DNA of 64,000 bases from Procambarus clarkii (lineage: Eukaryota; Arthropoda; Malacostraca; Decapoda; Cambaridae): positions 21,614,531 through 21,678,530 of the forward strand of contig NC_091152.1 in assembly GCF_040958095.1 (NCBI RefSeq), given 5' to 3'. This document shows positions 23,401 through 33,108 of this stretch, piece by piece. The notes beneath the pieces were generated by a model that had not been told where the DNA came from, did no database searches, and saw only the letters and a list, made by a program, of their open reading frames with translations. Numbering within the stretch: position 1 is the stretch's first letter; every line of letters begins with the position of its first letter. The position numbers and the translations under genes are program-made.

Positions 23401-25070
23401 ACCCTGTCCTGGTATTAAAGCCTCGACTAGGGAACACTATGTCCCACAAGTACGTAGGCCCCTACATTGTGACAGAAAAGACGGGGGACCTCACGTACAA
23501 AGTGAGGCACTCTGACAAACGTAACCAGGTAATGCTCATACATATAAATCGACTGAAGAAGTTCCAGGGCCCCAGGCCCATTGCACTAACCAATGTTTCC
23601 ATTTCCAGTGAGAGAGGGGATGATTGTTCTGGGGACCCAACTAATCTCATTTTCAATAATTCTAGTTCTGTGAATGCTGTGGAGGAACTGTCCCATTTGC
23701 AGATGGCCCAACGTGAAGAGGTGCAGTCGTTGGTTGATGAATTCTCCAGTCTGTTCGGGGAGGTCCCGACCCAGACTGATGCCATTTGCCATGATGTCCA
23801 GTTGACGGACTACACTCCCATTCGCCTTCAACCCTATCGGATGAGTCCAGAAAAGAAGGCCATCGTACGGAAGGAGGTCGACTTCTTGCTCCAGCACGGC
23901 CTCATCCGGCCGAGCCAGGGCTCTTGGTGCTCACCCTGCCTTTTGGTCCCCAAACCAGACGGCTCCTGGCGATTATGCACCGACTATCGGCAGCTCAACA
24001 AGGTGACCATTGTGGATGCCTATCCGCTGCCCCTCCTCGAGGACTGCATCGACGAGTTGGGAAATGCCAAGTACGTTTCGAAATTCGACCTCTCGAGGGG
24101 GTATTATCAAATCCCACTCACTGAACGTGCTAAACAGCTCACCGCGTTCGTGACACCCGAGGGTGTTTTTGAGTATCAAGTGTTACCGTTCGGCTTGCGT
24201 AATGCCCCTGCCACGTTCCAGAGACTCATGAACTCTCTACTCGCTAAGATGCCAAATTGTCGGGCATATTTAGATGATATCGTGCTGTTTGACAGTAATT
24301 GGGCTGACCACATAGCTAGGTTACGCCAGTTGTTTGCCATCTTGAAAAGGGCAAATCTTACCTTAAATGCTAAAAAGTGTCATTTTGGCCAAGGCACAGT
24401 GACGTACCTCGGTTATGAAGTGGGCCAAGGAAAAGTGTTACCTCGGCAAGATAAAATCAATGCCATTCTGGAGTATCCAGTACTAAAGTCTAAAAAGGAC
24501 GTTCAAAGATTTATCGGTATGTGTGCGTACTATCGACGTTTTTGTCAGAACTTTTCCAGTGTTGCCACTCCTCTCACAGACTTGTTGCGGAAAGCCGTTA
24601 AATTTAAGTGGTCATCAGACTGTGCAGAGGCATTTAAAAATTTGAAATTGATCTTAGCTTCCGCCCCAGTGCTTGCTAGTCCAAGGTTCGACCGACCGTT
24701 TAAAATTCATGTTGACGCGTCTGACTCGGGTGCTGGTGCAGTGTTGTTGCAAACTGGGGATGATCAGGTGGAACACCCAGTATATTATTACTCTGTGAAA
24801 TTCGACAAGGCGCAACGCAATTATTCAGTGGTAGAAAAAGAGGCGTTGGCGCTAGTGTTAACATGTAAAAAGTTCGAAGTTTACCTCACAGGTAATATAG
24901 TGGAAGTGTACACGGACCATAACCCACTAGTTTTCCTGACTCAGATGAAGGGTAAGAATAAACGCATCCTCAGGTGGGCGTTGTACCTACAGGACTTCAA
25001 CCTTTCCATTACCCACCTACCGGGCAGACTCAACGTGATAGCCGACGCTCTGTCCCGGTTGCCTGAATAA
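20451..25070 (+). CDS. Ty3/gypsy Gag-Pol polyprotein with integrase upstream of RT (Gmr1-like order)
   Basis: One open frame with no frameshift. I take MSFEMQEL at 20451 as start; an earlier in-frame ATG at 20388 only adds a Phe-rich stretch. Order by residue from 20451: Gag capsid-like (about 130-290, FNHFQRVATSMNWP), CCHC knuckle CGHCNRPNHTISRC (about 355), protease with DTG (about 430, FRDTGAIQTLIL), and integrase. The integrase has HHCC zinc finger residues (about 698-735), D in MDCVGP (769), D in QTDNGT (829), E in VIERFH (864) and GPYIV. Reverse transcriptase follows (SKFDLSRGYYQ about 1210, YLDDIVLF about 1272), then RNase H (HVDASD, EKEALAL, YTDHNP, ADALSRL to the end). Usual Ty3/gypsy order is PR-RT-RH-IN; here IN precedes RT as in Gmr1-clade elements. 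All catalytic residues are present, so it looks functional. Confidence 0.95.
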   Translation: MSFEMQELAREPSVVEIKKLKKSNLVLLGQEFGLELKVADKKWTLVNEILQHCIDEQLLASDTPLCQPSQAESATHRESELALELAKIKLEEQKLKTEEARIRANATGPPPAGDSNPRHYEKKHNLPEFSESDPERFFNHFQRVATSMNWPKEEWVKILQGRLRGKAQDIFINMPDDECFEYDKVRECILRAYEITPEAHRQVYRNLRPTHNQPLTEFMNDQIRLFDRWIRSAKAETYEALRNLILMEHFIDVMPENVSQYIKGRIELNSKIGDLAKLAENYQLAGKRPNKNNYTPQSSKPYTHSQSRPAHSNPLPNAPSVSDITNPVKVSSPTAPKGEPKGNSVSNVSSPRRFCGHCNRPNHTISRCWQLHPEKRPNALVVTQGLRLSEGLGSKTSNPQWLDLLTPFLSKGRLLLSEGSSWKDVVIFRDTGAIQTLILESALQGANTLDTGEVVLVEGVTSDTRAVPLHKVTLESDFHKGVCTVGVTSYLPFPNVDVIVGNDLAGDKVGDSRLPIMLPTPKVCLDPPATEDNVVYPACAVTRSMGLKCKGSPVLAKVVNPEVTRSFPSGENQVDLADTFMARLDDVAEDIVESLPPPSTESRGEVEENTVEPRPMASDQGLDASLSELQKADPTLADCHETAVSMGEIVDAATGYYYNDRILMRKWRPQSAPLSNEWEVVHQVMLPTCYRERILAAAHDDPMGGHQGINITYHKILKYFFWPKLKSDVAKFCNACIVCQLVGKPNQTPPKAPLRPIVVPEEPFSHVVMDCVGPLPRTKSGNIYLITMMCITTRYPEAFAVRNIRAKTVVARMLQFFSTFGLPRVVQTDNGTNFKSDVFEQFCKEYGITHKVSSPYHPQSQGVIERFHLTLKQMLKTSCESSHTFWDENLPYVLFAAREGLQSSLGCSPFELVFGHKVRGPLQMLQENLLGNVTLTEGSAFFAQHHQRLKDCKAAAFKYLGKAQEKMKERNDAKSKLRVFQPGDPVLVLKPRLGNTMSHKYVGPYIVTEKTGDLTYKVRHSDKRNQVMLIHINRLKKFQGPRPIALTNVSISSERGDDCSGDPTNLIFNNSSSVNAVEELSHLQMAQREEVQSLVDEFSSLFGEVPTQTDAICHDVQLTDYTPIRLQPYRMSPEKKAIVRKEVDFLLQHGLIRPSQGSWCSPCLLVPKPDGSWRLCTDYRQLNKVTIVDAYPLPLLEDCIDELGNAKYVSKFDLSRGYYQIPLTERAKQLTAFVTPEGVFEYQVLPFGLRNAPATFQRLMNSLLAKMPNCRAYLDDIVLFDSNWADHIARLRQLFAILKRANLTLNAKKCHFGQGTVTYLGYEVGQGKVLPRQDKINAILEYPVLKSKKDVQRFIGMCAYYRRFCQNFSSVATPLTDLLRKAVKFKWSSDCAEAFKNLKLILASAPVLASPRFDRPFKIHVDASDSGAGAVLLQTGDDQVEHPVYYYSVKFDKAQRNYSVVEKEALALVLTCKKFEVYLTGNIVEVYTDHNPLVFLTQMKGKNKRILRWALYLQDFNLSITHLPGRLNVIADALSRLPE

Positions 25071-25368
25071 CATTCATCTGAGCCACAGAAAGCCATTTAC
25101 CAACCGTCATGCTTTAGTTAATTTTTTTTTAGGTTCTCCTGTGACATTAAATATTCCGTGTCCAATTTATTTACATCCCTGTTCTTTTATTTTTGTTGTG
25201 TATGTTTTTTTTTTTTCTTTCAGAGAACTCCTTTGTATTTTTTTTTGTTTTTGCAGAGAAATTGTTTTTGATTGATTTTTTGTTTTTGTCATGTTTTTTC
25301 TTTTTATTCTCTGTATACTCTTACAAAAAAATATGACTACTATTCTAGTATTCACATTTTTTTTTCTC

Positions 25369-25383
25369 TGAAGGGGGGAGGAG
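25369..25383 (+). other. Polypurine tract
   Basis: GAAGGGGGGAGGAG directly before the 3' LTR, the expected plus-strand primer of an LTR retrotransposon. Confidence 0.9.
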
Positions 25384-26367
25384 TGTTACGACCCAGGGTT
25401 CTCCAGTGGAAACCAGAGGTCAAAATTGAGCTATTAAACTTTCTGGTAGTACAGTTGGGCATCTAGAATGTCAATTGTTTGTATCTTCCCTGCCAGACGT
25501 AAGACTATTATTGTTTCTCAAAGAGCATTTAAAGACTGAGCTGGGGGTTGATTATTAAATAATAACATAGGCACCAACTTTGCTTACTAATACTTTCTAA
25601 GCATTCATAAAGTAACAATACGTTGCATAGGGGAAGATCTTTAATGTGCTTAGCTGCACGATCAATTAGGCTCCTCCCGGCACCACGAGATGAGGGAGGC
25701 AGCTGGTGGCTAGCTCGTTCTTCTCTGTGGCTGGTGTGTGCGGATAAGAGCTACTCTGTGGCTGTATCCCTACTCTTCTCCCTTCTCCTCTTACTTATTT
25801 CCCTTACCTGAAGTTCCTGTATCCTTAAGCTAAGTACGGGGCATCAGTAAGTATACCTACTCTGGTAGTAACTATTGGTGAGACCTGGGGTTAGTATTTG
25901 CCAGTGTTTTGTTTACCCTAAGTGTTGTGTTTTGTATTAGGGTACCACATGGTCTCACTACCCTAAGCTGCATCCAGCTTCAGTGCTTATCCAGTAGTAC
26001 TTTACCCTAGCTTGTTATTAGTGTAAACCTTGTATCCTGTCTATGTGGACCAAGGCTTTTAACGTAAGATAGTGTGGTAAAGTTATTATTATTATTGTTA
26101 TTGGTGTGAGTGTATATGGGGGGTTGTTAAGGGGTTAATAAATAAGTACATGAATTACAGAGTATCTCTTCTTCCAAGGTGGGAGCGCAGTGATCAACCC
26201 TTAGACTAACATATATGGTCTTGTAGCAAGTTATTACTACTGTGGATAGTTTATTTTGGGGGCCGGGCCTTTTAGCTCTCCCATATTTGATACTCTTGTC
26301 TTCTAACTACCTTTACCCTTTAATATTACCAGAACCCCATAGAAGCCCACTCATATCAGTTGTAACA
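25384..26367 (+). repeat. 3' LTR of the Ty3/gypsy element (984 bp)
   Basis: Identical in length to the 5' LTR and nearly identical in sequence. Begins TGTTACGACC and ends TTGTAACA, followed by the ATATC duplication. Confidence 0.97.
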
Positions 26368-26372
26368 ATATC
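26368..26372. repeat. Target-site duplication, right copy (ATATC)
   Basis: Matches 19187-19191. Confidence 0.95.
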
Positions 26373-27293
26373 ACTGGACAATTTTTGTTGTATGACGACT
26401 TTGGTCATCTACTCAGTCTTAAGGATGACAGACCCACTGCTGAGTGCTCTTTAGTAGTGACTCAAATTCCAAGCTGAAGACTTGTAATGAGTCAGCGGTT
26501 TGATCAGGTTGAGTTAAGTCCAGAAACTGTTGTACTAGATGTATGATGTCCTCTTTGTCAGCATTATCCCTAGTGAGCTGGATTAGGTGATTAGTGATAT
26601 CACTATTTTGATTTAAAGTTTCTGCTTCAGCTTCAACGTTTGTTTTAGCTTCAGATTTTTTTTTTTTAGGTTGTCCTTGAAAGCATGATAATTCAGTAGC
26701 CGCAGGCATCGAGTTTTAAGAATCCACAGAGAATGTGGATAAATTGTCTGAGAACTGTTCAGTTTCTGATTGTGGAGTGTTGGGTGAAGCTGTGGCGAAT
26801 GACGCTTTAACTTCAGTAACTGATTCAACGAAAGGATCTAACCTGGATAGAGGATCATCCTCATACTGAACCAGATCATCCATAATATCATCTATCTCAT
26901 TTAATGTACTGGATGCTGGCTTTGGTGTAAGCATCCAGGAAAAGTAATCCAACCAGGCTTGGGTTTCATCTTCACAGTTCGCTAGGTCAGACATGATTTG
27001 CTTCCCCTCTACAGTTTCAATTCACTGGCAAGGAGCACATTTCTGCAAACCTTGATCATTCTATTTACTTGATCGAATTTGTTATTAGCCACCTTTAGGG
27101 GTATTTCCAACTGGTTACAGTCAATTGGAGATTCATGTGACAAATTCTCACAATTATCGAGTAATCTTGTCAGGTGAGCTTGGAGTGCTGTTAAGACACG
27201 TTTTGTTTTCTGTGGAGTAGCTGTACTGGCTGTTTGGTTAAACTTGGTAGACCTTATACTATTATTGATAATATTGCTTGGGTACTTGTTCAA
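26373..27293 (-). pseudogene. BEL/Pao gag N-terminal region, interrupted
   Basis: Three consecutive minus-strand frames read as one gag-like protein. First (27293-27009): KRVLTALQAHLTRLLDNCEN and NNKFDQVNRMIKVCRNVL, which resembles the N-terminal helical region of BEL/Pao Gag. Next (26994-26716): an acidic segment starting MSDLANCEDETQAW. Last (26709-26419): a Lys/Glu-rich segment (QGQPKKKKSEAK). Frame changes at about 27005 and 26712 suggest small indels. The reading runs up to the Ty3/gypsy target duplication at 26372 and continues at 19191. Gag would form the particle shell; this copy is inactive. Confidence 0.65.
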
Positions 27294-27892
27294 GAATGCT
27301 GAGCAACTACTGGTGGTAGTATCCTAGGGTTAAATTTTCAGTCACTAGACTACGATATCCTACTCCTTTGGAAGTTGGCACATATATAGGAAATATACAC
27401 AAATGATTTGAATGTAATCAGTGTCACTATAGGTATTACCTAAAGCTAGCTCTTATCACTGTCAGTTGGATAGCAACACTTCTTAACACCAAAATGTGAA
27501 ATAATTACAAGACGTATAATGCATAGAAATAATACAATAAAATTAAATATTTGTATGCAACACAACTTGTGTTAGTTATCCCACCCTGTTGGGTCTGCAC
27601 AATGATTAAATACTGTCTAGGCTGTACAATATTCAGTTCAACATTAGACAAATGTGATATCCTACCCCCTACAACAGTTAGCACAATTAATTGGATTAGG
27701 CTAGGTTGATCATTATTCAATTCATCACTAACCTAATATTGTCCCACACCCCCAAATAAGGATCGGCAAATTAAATAAGTGGTACAATATTGTGCAATAA
27801 ATAAAATGGTGCAATATGTTACTTAGGTTTTTTATTATTTTATAGGTTAATGTTTCTCTCTGTGCTTAAGATTATATATATATATATAAATA
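27294..27892. other. No gene seen; possible leader or LTR of the BEL element
   Basis: A+T-rich sequence upstream (minus strand) of the BEL gag start. By position it could be the leader and LTR, but with no second LTR recognised at the other end I cannot confirm it. Confidence 0.4.
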
Positions 27893-28199
27893 TATATATT
27901 ATTAAATATGACCGAAAAAGTAAGATTAATAATTCTAACACGAATTTTCTCATTCTTTCGTACATTTCCTTTCACTGTTGGAGGTAAATCAAAAATTAAT
28001 TCTCCAAAATTCATTTTTATTTATTCATTTTATAGACTAGAAATAAAAATGAATTTTGGAGAATAGATTTTTGATTTACCTCCAACAGTGAAAGGAAATG
28101 TACGAAAGATTGAGAAAATTCGTGTTAGAATTATTAATCTTACTTTTTCGGTCATATTTAATAATATATGTCTACAGGAAAGACTGCTACCAAAATATA

Positions 28200-28206
<7 letters not shown>
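27893..28206. mobile_element. Head-to-head pair of Penelope-like element 3' ends
   Basis: 28034-28206 matches the 3' end of the PLE at 42026-42200 almost base for base. 27900-28022 is its inverted copy. The arms meet at a spacer of about 11 bp. The right arm starts AGACTAG, which in the longer PLE copies is the base immediately after the predicted hammerhead cleavage site. Both outer ends run into TA repeats. Confidence 0.85.

Positions 28207-28262
<56 letters not shown>
28199..28262. repeat. (TA)n microsatellite
   Basis: Pure TA tract between the PLE 3' end and the first 288-bp unit. Confidence 0.98.
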
Positions 28263-28266
<4 letters not shown>

Positions 28267-30006
28267 CAACTCTCCTAAACACGAGAGTTAAGTATACAAC
28301 TTTAGAACACTTTCCCACCAGGAGACTCGAACCCTAGCCAGCACAGAAGCCTTCCAGCAACTGGCATAACAGGTACGCCTTAACCCGCTCCACCACCCGC
28401 TCAGACCCTTAAAAGAGATGGTAATTTCGGAGTATTTAAATACACCAAAGATCACCACCTCCCAAGAGCACTAGAGCAAGTGAGGGGTCATTTAGACGTT
28501 AATTTCATCAAGTCCCTGTTAATATGGGAAGACACAGTGTCTATGCTTAAGGCACAACTCTCCTAAACACGAGAGTTAAGTATACAACTTTAGAACACTT
28601 TCCCACCAGGAGACTCGAACCCCAGCCAGCACAGAAGCCTTCCAGCAACTGGCATAACAGGTACGCCTTAACCCGCTCCACCACCCGCTCAGACCCTTAA
28701 AAGAGATGGTAATTTTGGAGTATTTAAATACACCAAAGATCACCACCTCCCAAGAGCACTAGAGCAAGTGAGGGGTCATTTAGACGTTAATTTCATCAAG
28801 TCCCTGTTTATATGGGAAGACACAGTGTCTATGCTTAAGGCACAACTCTCCTAAACACGAGAGTTAAGTATACAACTTTAGAACACTTTCCCACCAGGAG
28901 ACTCGAACCCTAGCCAGCACAGAAGCCTTCCAGCAACTGGCATAACAGGTACGCCTTAACCCGCTGCACCACCTGCTCAGACCCTTAAAAGAGATGGTAA
29001 TTTTGGAGTATTTAAATACACCAAAGATCACCACCTCCCAAGAGCACTAGAGCAAGTGAGGGGTCATTTAGACGTTAATTTCATCAAGTCCCTGTTAATA
29101 TGGGAAGACACAGTGTCTATGCTTAAGGCACAACTCTCCTAAACACGAGAGTTAGGTATACAACTTTAGAACACTTTCCTACCAGGAGACTCGAACCCTA
29201 GCCAGCACAGAAGCCTTCCAGCAACTGGCATAACAGGTACGCCTTAACCCGCTCCACCACCCGCTCAGACCCTTAAAAGAGATGGTAATTTTGGAGTATT
29301 TAAATACACCAAAGATCACCACCTCCCAAGAGCACTAGAGCAAGTGAGGGGTCATTTAGACGTTAATTTCATCAAGTCCCTGTTAATATGGGAAGACACA
29401 GTGTCTATGCTTAAGGCACAACTCTCCTAAACACGAGAGTTAAGTATACAACTTTAGAACACTTTCCCACCAGGAGACTCGAACCCCAGCCAGCACAGAA
29501 GCCTTCCAGCAACTGGCATAACAGGTACGCCTTAACCCGCTCCACCACCCGCTCAGACCCTTAAAAGAGATGGTAATTTCGGAGTATTTAAATACACCAA
29601 AGATCACCACCTCCCAAGAGCACTAGAGCAAGTGAGGGGTCATTTAGACGTTAATTTCATCAAGTCCCTGTTAATATGGGAAGACACAGTGTCTATGCTT
29701 AAGGCACAACTCTCCTAAACACGAGAGTTAAGTATACAACTTTAGAACACTTTCCCACCAGGAGACTCGAACCCTAGCCTGCACAGAAGCCTTCCAGCAA
29801 CTGGCATAACAGGTACGCCTTAACCCGCTCCACCACCCGCTCAGACCCTTAAAAGAGATGGTAATTTCGGAGTATTTAAATACACCAAAGATCACCACCT
29901 CCCAAGAGCACTAGAGCAAGTGAGGGGTCATTTAGACGTTAATTTCATCAAGTCCCTGTTAATATGGGAAGACACAGTGTCTATGCTTAAGGCACAACTC
30001 TCCTAA
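28263..30006 (-). repeat. Tandem array of 288-bp units with a tRNA-like SINE head, six direct copies
   Basis: Units start at 28263, 28551, 28839, 29127, 29415, 29703 and (truncated) 29991: an exact 288-bp period with very few substitutions. On the minus strand each unit carries a class II tRNA-like head with A box TGGAGCGGGTTAAGGCG and B box GGGTTCGAGTCTCC, then a tail with GTATACTTAACTCTCG. About 170 bp of spacer completes the unit. No TA tail occurs between units. Confidence 0.95.
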
Positions 30007-30486
30007 GTGACCCCTCACTTGCTCTAGTGCTCTTGGGAGGTGGTGATCTTTGGTGTATTTAAATACTCCGAAATTACCATCTCTTTTAAGGGTCTGAGCG
30101 GGTGGTGGAGCGGGTTAAGGCGTACCTGTTATGCCAGTTGCTGGAAGGCTTCTGTGCTGGCTGGGGTTCGAGTCTCCTGGTGGGAAAGTGTTCTAAAGTT
30201 GTATACTTAACTCTCGTGTTTAGGAGAGTTGTGCCTTAAGCATAGACACTGTGTCTTCCCATATTAACAGGGACTTGATGAAATTAACGTCTAAATGACC
30301 CCTCACTTGCTCTAGTGCTCTTGGGAGGTGGTGATCTTTGGTGTATTTAAATACTCCGAAATTACCATCTCTTTTAAGGGTCTGAGCGGGTGGTGGAGCG
30401 GGTTAAGGCGTACCTGTTATGCCAGTTGCTGGAAGGCTTCTGTGCTGGCTAGGGTTCGAGTCTCCTGGGTTGAAAGTGTTCTAAAG

Positions 30487-30487
<1 letters not shown>
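30007..30487 (+). repeat. Inverted continuation of the 288-bp array, about 1.7 units
   Basis: From 30007 the array sequence continues in reverse complement (the tRNA-like head now reads on the plus strand). One complete passage and a partial one are present, ending directly at a TA microsatellite just after the SINE head. Confidence 0.95.

Positions 30488-30560
<73 letters not shown>
30488..30560. repeat. (TA)n microsatellite
   Basis: TA tract flush with the last inverted 288-bp unit. Confidence 0.98.
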
Positions 30561-30574
30561 GGTGGTAGTTTCTC

Positions 30575-31063
30575 AGCAACCTCTTATGGTATTTAATGAT
30601 ATTATTAAATTTATTTGTTATGTATTCCTGTGATTCTCGTGAGAGGTGAACTCCATCTGGACAAATGTTCTCATGGAAAGGCCATTCCGTAAAGTGAATA
30701 TAGGTGGCTCCTAGCCGTACCCTTCTGAGACGATAATTAATATTATTGGCTATATGTGTATAAAACTCTGAACTAACACCCCAAGGATTACTTGCTCGTG
30801 GTTGGAGTGGTTCTGTCAAGAGTAAAAATGACAGTTGAAGTGTTTGTCTTGAAGGAGTTGGTTATGCTCCTAAGGTTGTTGATAATCTCAGCTGGGTTAC
30901 ATGATTGGTGTACATCATTGCCACCTAGGTATATTAGGGTTAAATGATGGGCCCACTCTAGTGCTGCTGTTGTTGAATTGTTATAAAAGTTATGTGTTGT
31001 AGCTCCTGGTGATCTGTATATTCTCACTTCTACCTCAGGTATAGAGGCAAGTTGTCTGGGCAC
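30575..31063 (-). pseudogene. SGNH/GDSL-hydrolase-like fragment
   Basis: Two overlapping minus-strand frames (31063-30788 and 30819-about 30570) join by one frameshift near 30800. The first has LIYLGGNDVHQ, resembling the Asn block of SGNH hydrolases. The second has PDGVHLSRESQEYI, resembling the Asp/His catalytic block (D-G-x-H-L-S). The N-terminal GDS block is not found, so the fragment is partial. Such esterase-like domains occur in ORF1 of some CR1-type LINEs and in other retroelements of aquatic animals. A similar C-terminal block occurs at 49608-49840. The left end runs into TA repeats. I infer a retroelement-borne domain rather than a host lipase. Confidence 0.55.
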
Positions 31064-31251
31064 TTAGCTAAGTCCCACTATTGCTACCTTGAACATCAGG
31101 CCTAATAGTATTTAATGACAGCTGTGGTCTCAGTCACTACTAATACTTTTGACAATACTGCTGATTGAGGTTGGCGGAGTTAGGCTACAAATGGTTATAT
31201 AGCAGTTTACGTTTTGCGATATATTGATAACTAGCAGTACCAGGCCGCACA

Positions 31252-31294
31252 TTGCTGTGGTTCAGTAACGCATGTGCGTTGCTGAGCCACAGCA
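31252..31294. repeat. Imperfect inverted repeat (hairpin)
   Basis: TTGCTGTGGTTCAGTAACGC and its near reverse complement (21-bp arms, two mismatches) separated by two bases. Confidence 0.85.
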
Positions 31295-31299
31295 ACCTT

Positions 31300-31630
31300 C
31301 CGTGTCCCCCAGTGCTCCCCATCACCCGTCTCCTCGGCCTCCAAACCATTCTGCACTCCATCATCCCCTCATCCTCCCCACCATTCCCCACTCCACCATC
31401 CCCTCTTCCTTCCCACCATGCCCCACTCCACCGTCCCCTTGTCCTCCCCACCATTCTCCATTCCCCCATCCCCTCGTCCCCACCATCGTAAACTCCCCCC
31501 TCTCCTCGTCCTTCTCCTTCTCCCCTCCCTTGTCCCCTCGTCCTCCCCACCATCTCTCACTTCCGTCCCCTCGTCCTCCCCACCATCTCTCACTTCCGTC
31601 CCCTCGTCATCCCCACCATTCCCCACTCCC
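31300..31630. repeat. C-rich minisatellite
   Basis: Degenerate units such as CCCCTCGTCCTCCCCACCAT. Frames on both strands are open by composition only. Confidence 0.85.
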
Positions 31631-31944
31631 TAGTCCGATACTTTCCCAAATGGTCTGATGTTCCTATCAGAAAATTGGGAGCTAAAGTGATCTGATGTTC
31701 CCATCACTGAAATATAAGTTTAAAAATGAAATGAAAATATGAAGAAAAAATAAAGTAAACTCAGGAAATGAACGGTATGGTAAACAACACAGCTGAATTC
31801 TAATGCAATTCACACAAAATAATTAAATCAAAATGAAAATAAATCAAAATCTATAAATTGAAATCTATGAAAATAAAATTTATCAATGCAATGGGAAACA
31901 TTGAAATGGAATTCATGACATATGTAGTATAGCGTGTATGTCAT

Positions 31945-32280
31945 TATTATGTGCAACAGATGGCTCTGTTTTTCAAAAACGCATGTTTTTACCTGTCAGA
32001 GGGGCGGCATCTATATAGTAGGAATATAAAAAGATGCGCCTATTCAAATGCAACGTTGTGTCAAGATTTCAAAGCAATTGGTGAAGAACTTTCAAAGATT
32101 ACAACGTGTGGTGCTCTTACGTCCAACAGATAGCGCTGTTTCTCCAAAAAAACATGTTTTTCCCTGTCACAGGTGAGGCATGTATATAGTAGATATATAA
32201 AAAGACGCACCTATTCGAATGCAACGTTGTGTTAAATTTCAAAGCAATTGGTAAAGAGATTTCAAAGATTTCCCCTCACA
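31945..32280. repeat. Diverged tandem duplication, about 173-bp period
   Basis: CAACAGATGGCTCTGTTT at 31956 and CAACAGATAGCGCTGTTT at 32124 begin two homologous segments. Both run on through the shared words TATTC(A/G)AATGCAACGTTGTG and TTTCAAAGCAATTGGT. Confidence 0.85.
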
Positions 32281-33003
32281 TGAAAAACAGTTTTTTTTTT
32301 TAGAAAAAAAAAACATCAGGGTTTGAAGAACCATTAACATATGTTCTGAGACCCAGTGTATGCTTAGTGTGATGAACCACGTGCTAATTATAGTTCATGC
32401 AGTTCATAGTAGACCATAAACATGGTGGGGAATTTTACCAGCAGGAATTTACTTGCGTACTGTTAAATTATTAATAGTAATACAATATATAAAAAAACTG
32501 TATAATATGAGTGGACTGTATATTCGTAAAGTGGGCTGTATTATATTAATTTATCCTGCTGGGTGTTAACCGATTCACAAGTTTGGGGGATGGGGGTATA
32601 CGTATGTAGCCTATCACACAAGGTATGGATAATGCCAATATACTACTAAATGGGTTAGTAAATGCGGTTATTTCTTTGCTCCAGGGTCGATATGTCCTGA
32701 TAATAATCCCTGGGTATCCTTCAATCACGTTCGGGGGAACTTTGTTGGCTGAAGCTTTAATGGCGACTTAAAAGAAAACCTCGTGGTACTACAGGTCGAC
32801 CCGGTGTTCTCTCCTCCTCTCTTGAACTGCACCCGTTCTGGGTGGTGAACGAGCATCATAATCGGGCAATTCATTATTTACAATTAATGGTCAATATCCG
32901 GACAATGATTACAATTGTCCGGATATAACACTTCCCTGGTTCGTAGAGCTCGTCGGTTTGAAGAAAAATTCTATGATTCCTATGTCGCGAGGCTCAAGGA
33001 TTT
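32281..33003. other. No gene seen
   Basis: A+T-rich; only short frames. The motif ATTGTCCGGATAT near 32927 is the inverse of part of ATATCCGGACAAT near 32896, a small palindrome. Confidence 0.55.
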
Positions 33004-33108
33004 GTTATGAGAGCTGGTATATGTGAGAGTCTTAGATGCCATGCCAATGGCGTCGTGTTATGAGAGCTGGTATATGTGAGAGTCTTAGATGCCAATGGCG
33101 TCGCTCGA
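33004..33108. repeat. Tandem duplication of about 54 bp
   Basis: TGTTATGAGAGCTGGTATAT...GGCGTCG occurs twice in succession (about 33004 and 33056), the second copy lacking six bases. Confidence 0.9.

Noticed and set aside
19431..25811. Identical 62-codon frames at 19431-19619 and 25623-25811
   Set aside because: They lie at the same position in the two LTRs; duplication of the LTR, not of a gene.
28263..30487. Regular spaced repeats resembling a CRISPR array
   Set aside because: The whole 288-bp unit is conserved, with no variable spacers; tRNA-like promoter boxes and eukaryotic context point to a SINE-derived satellite.
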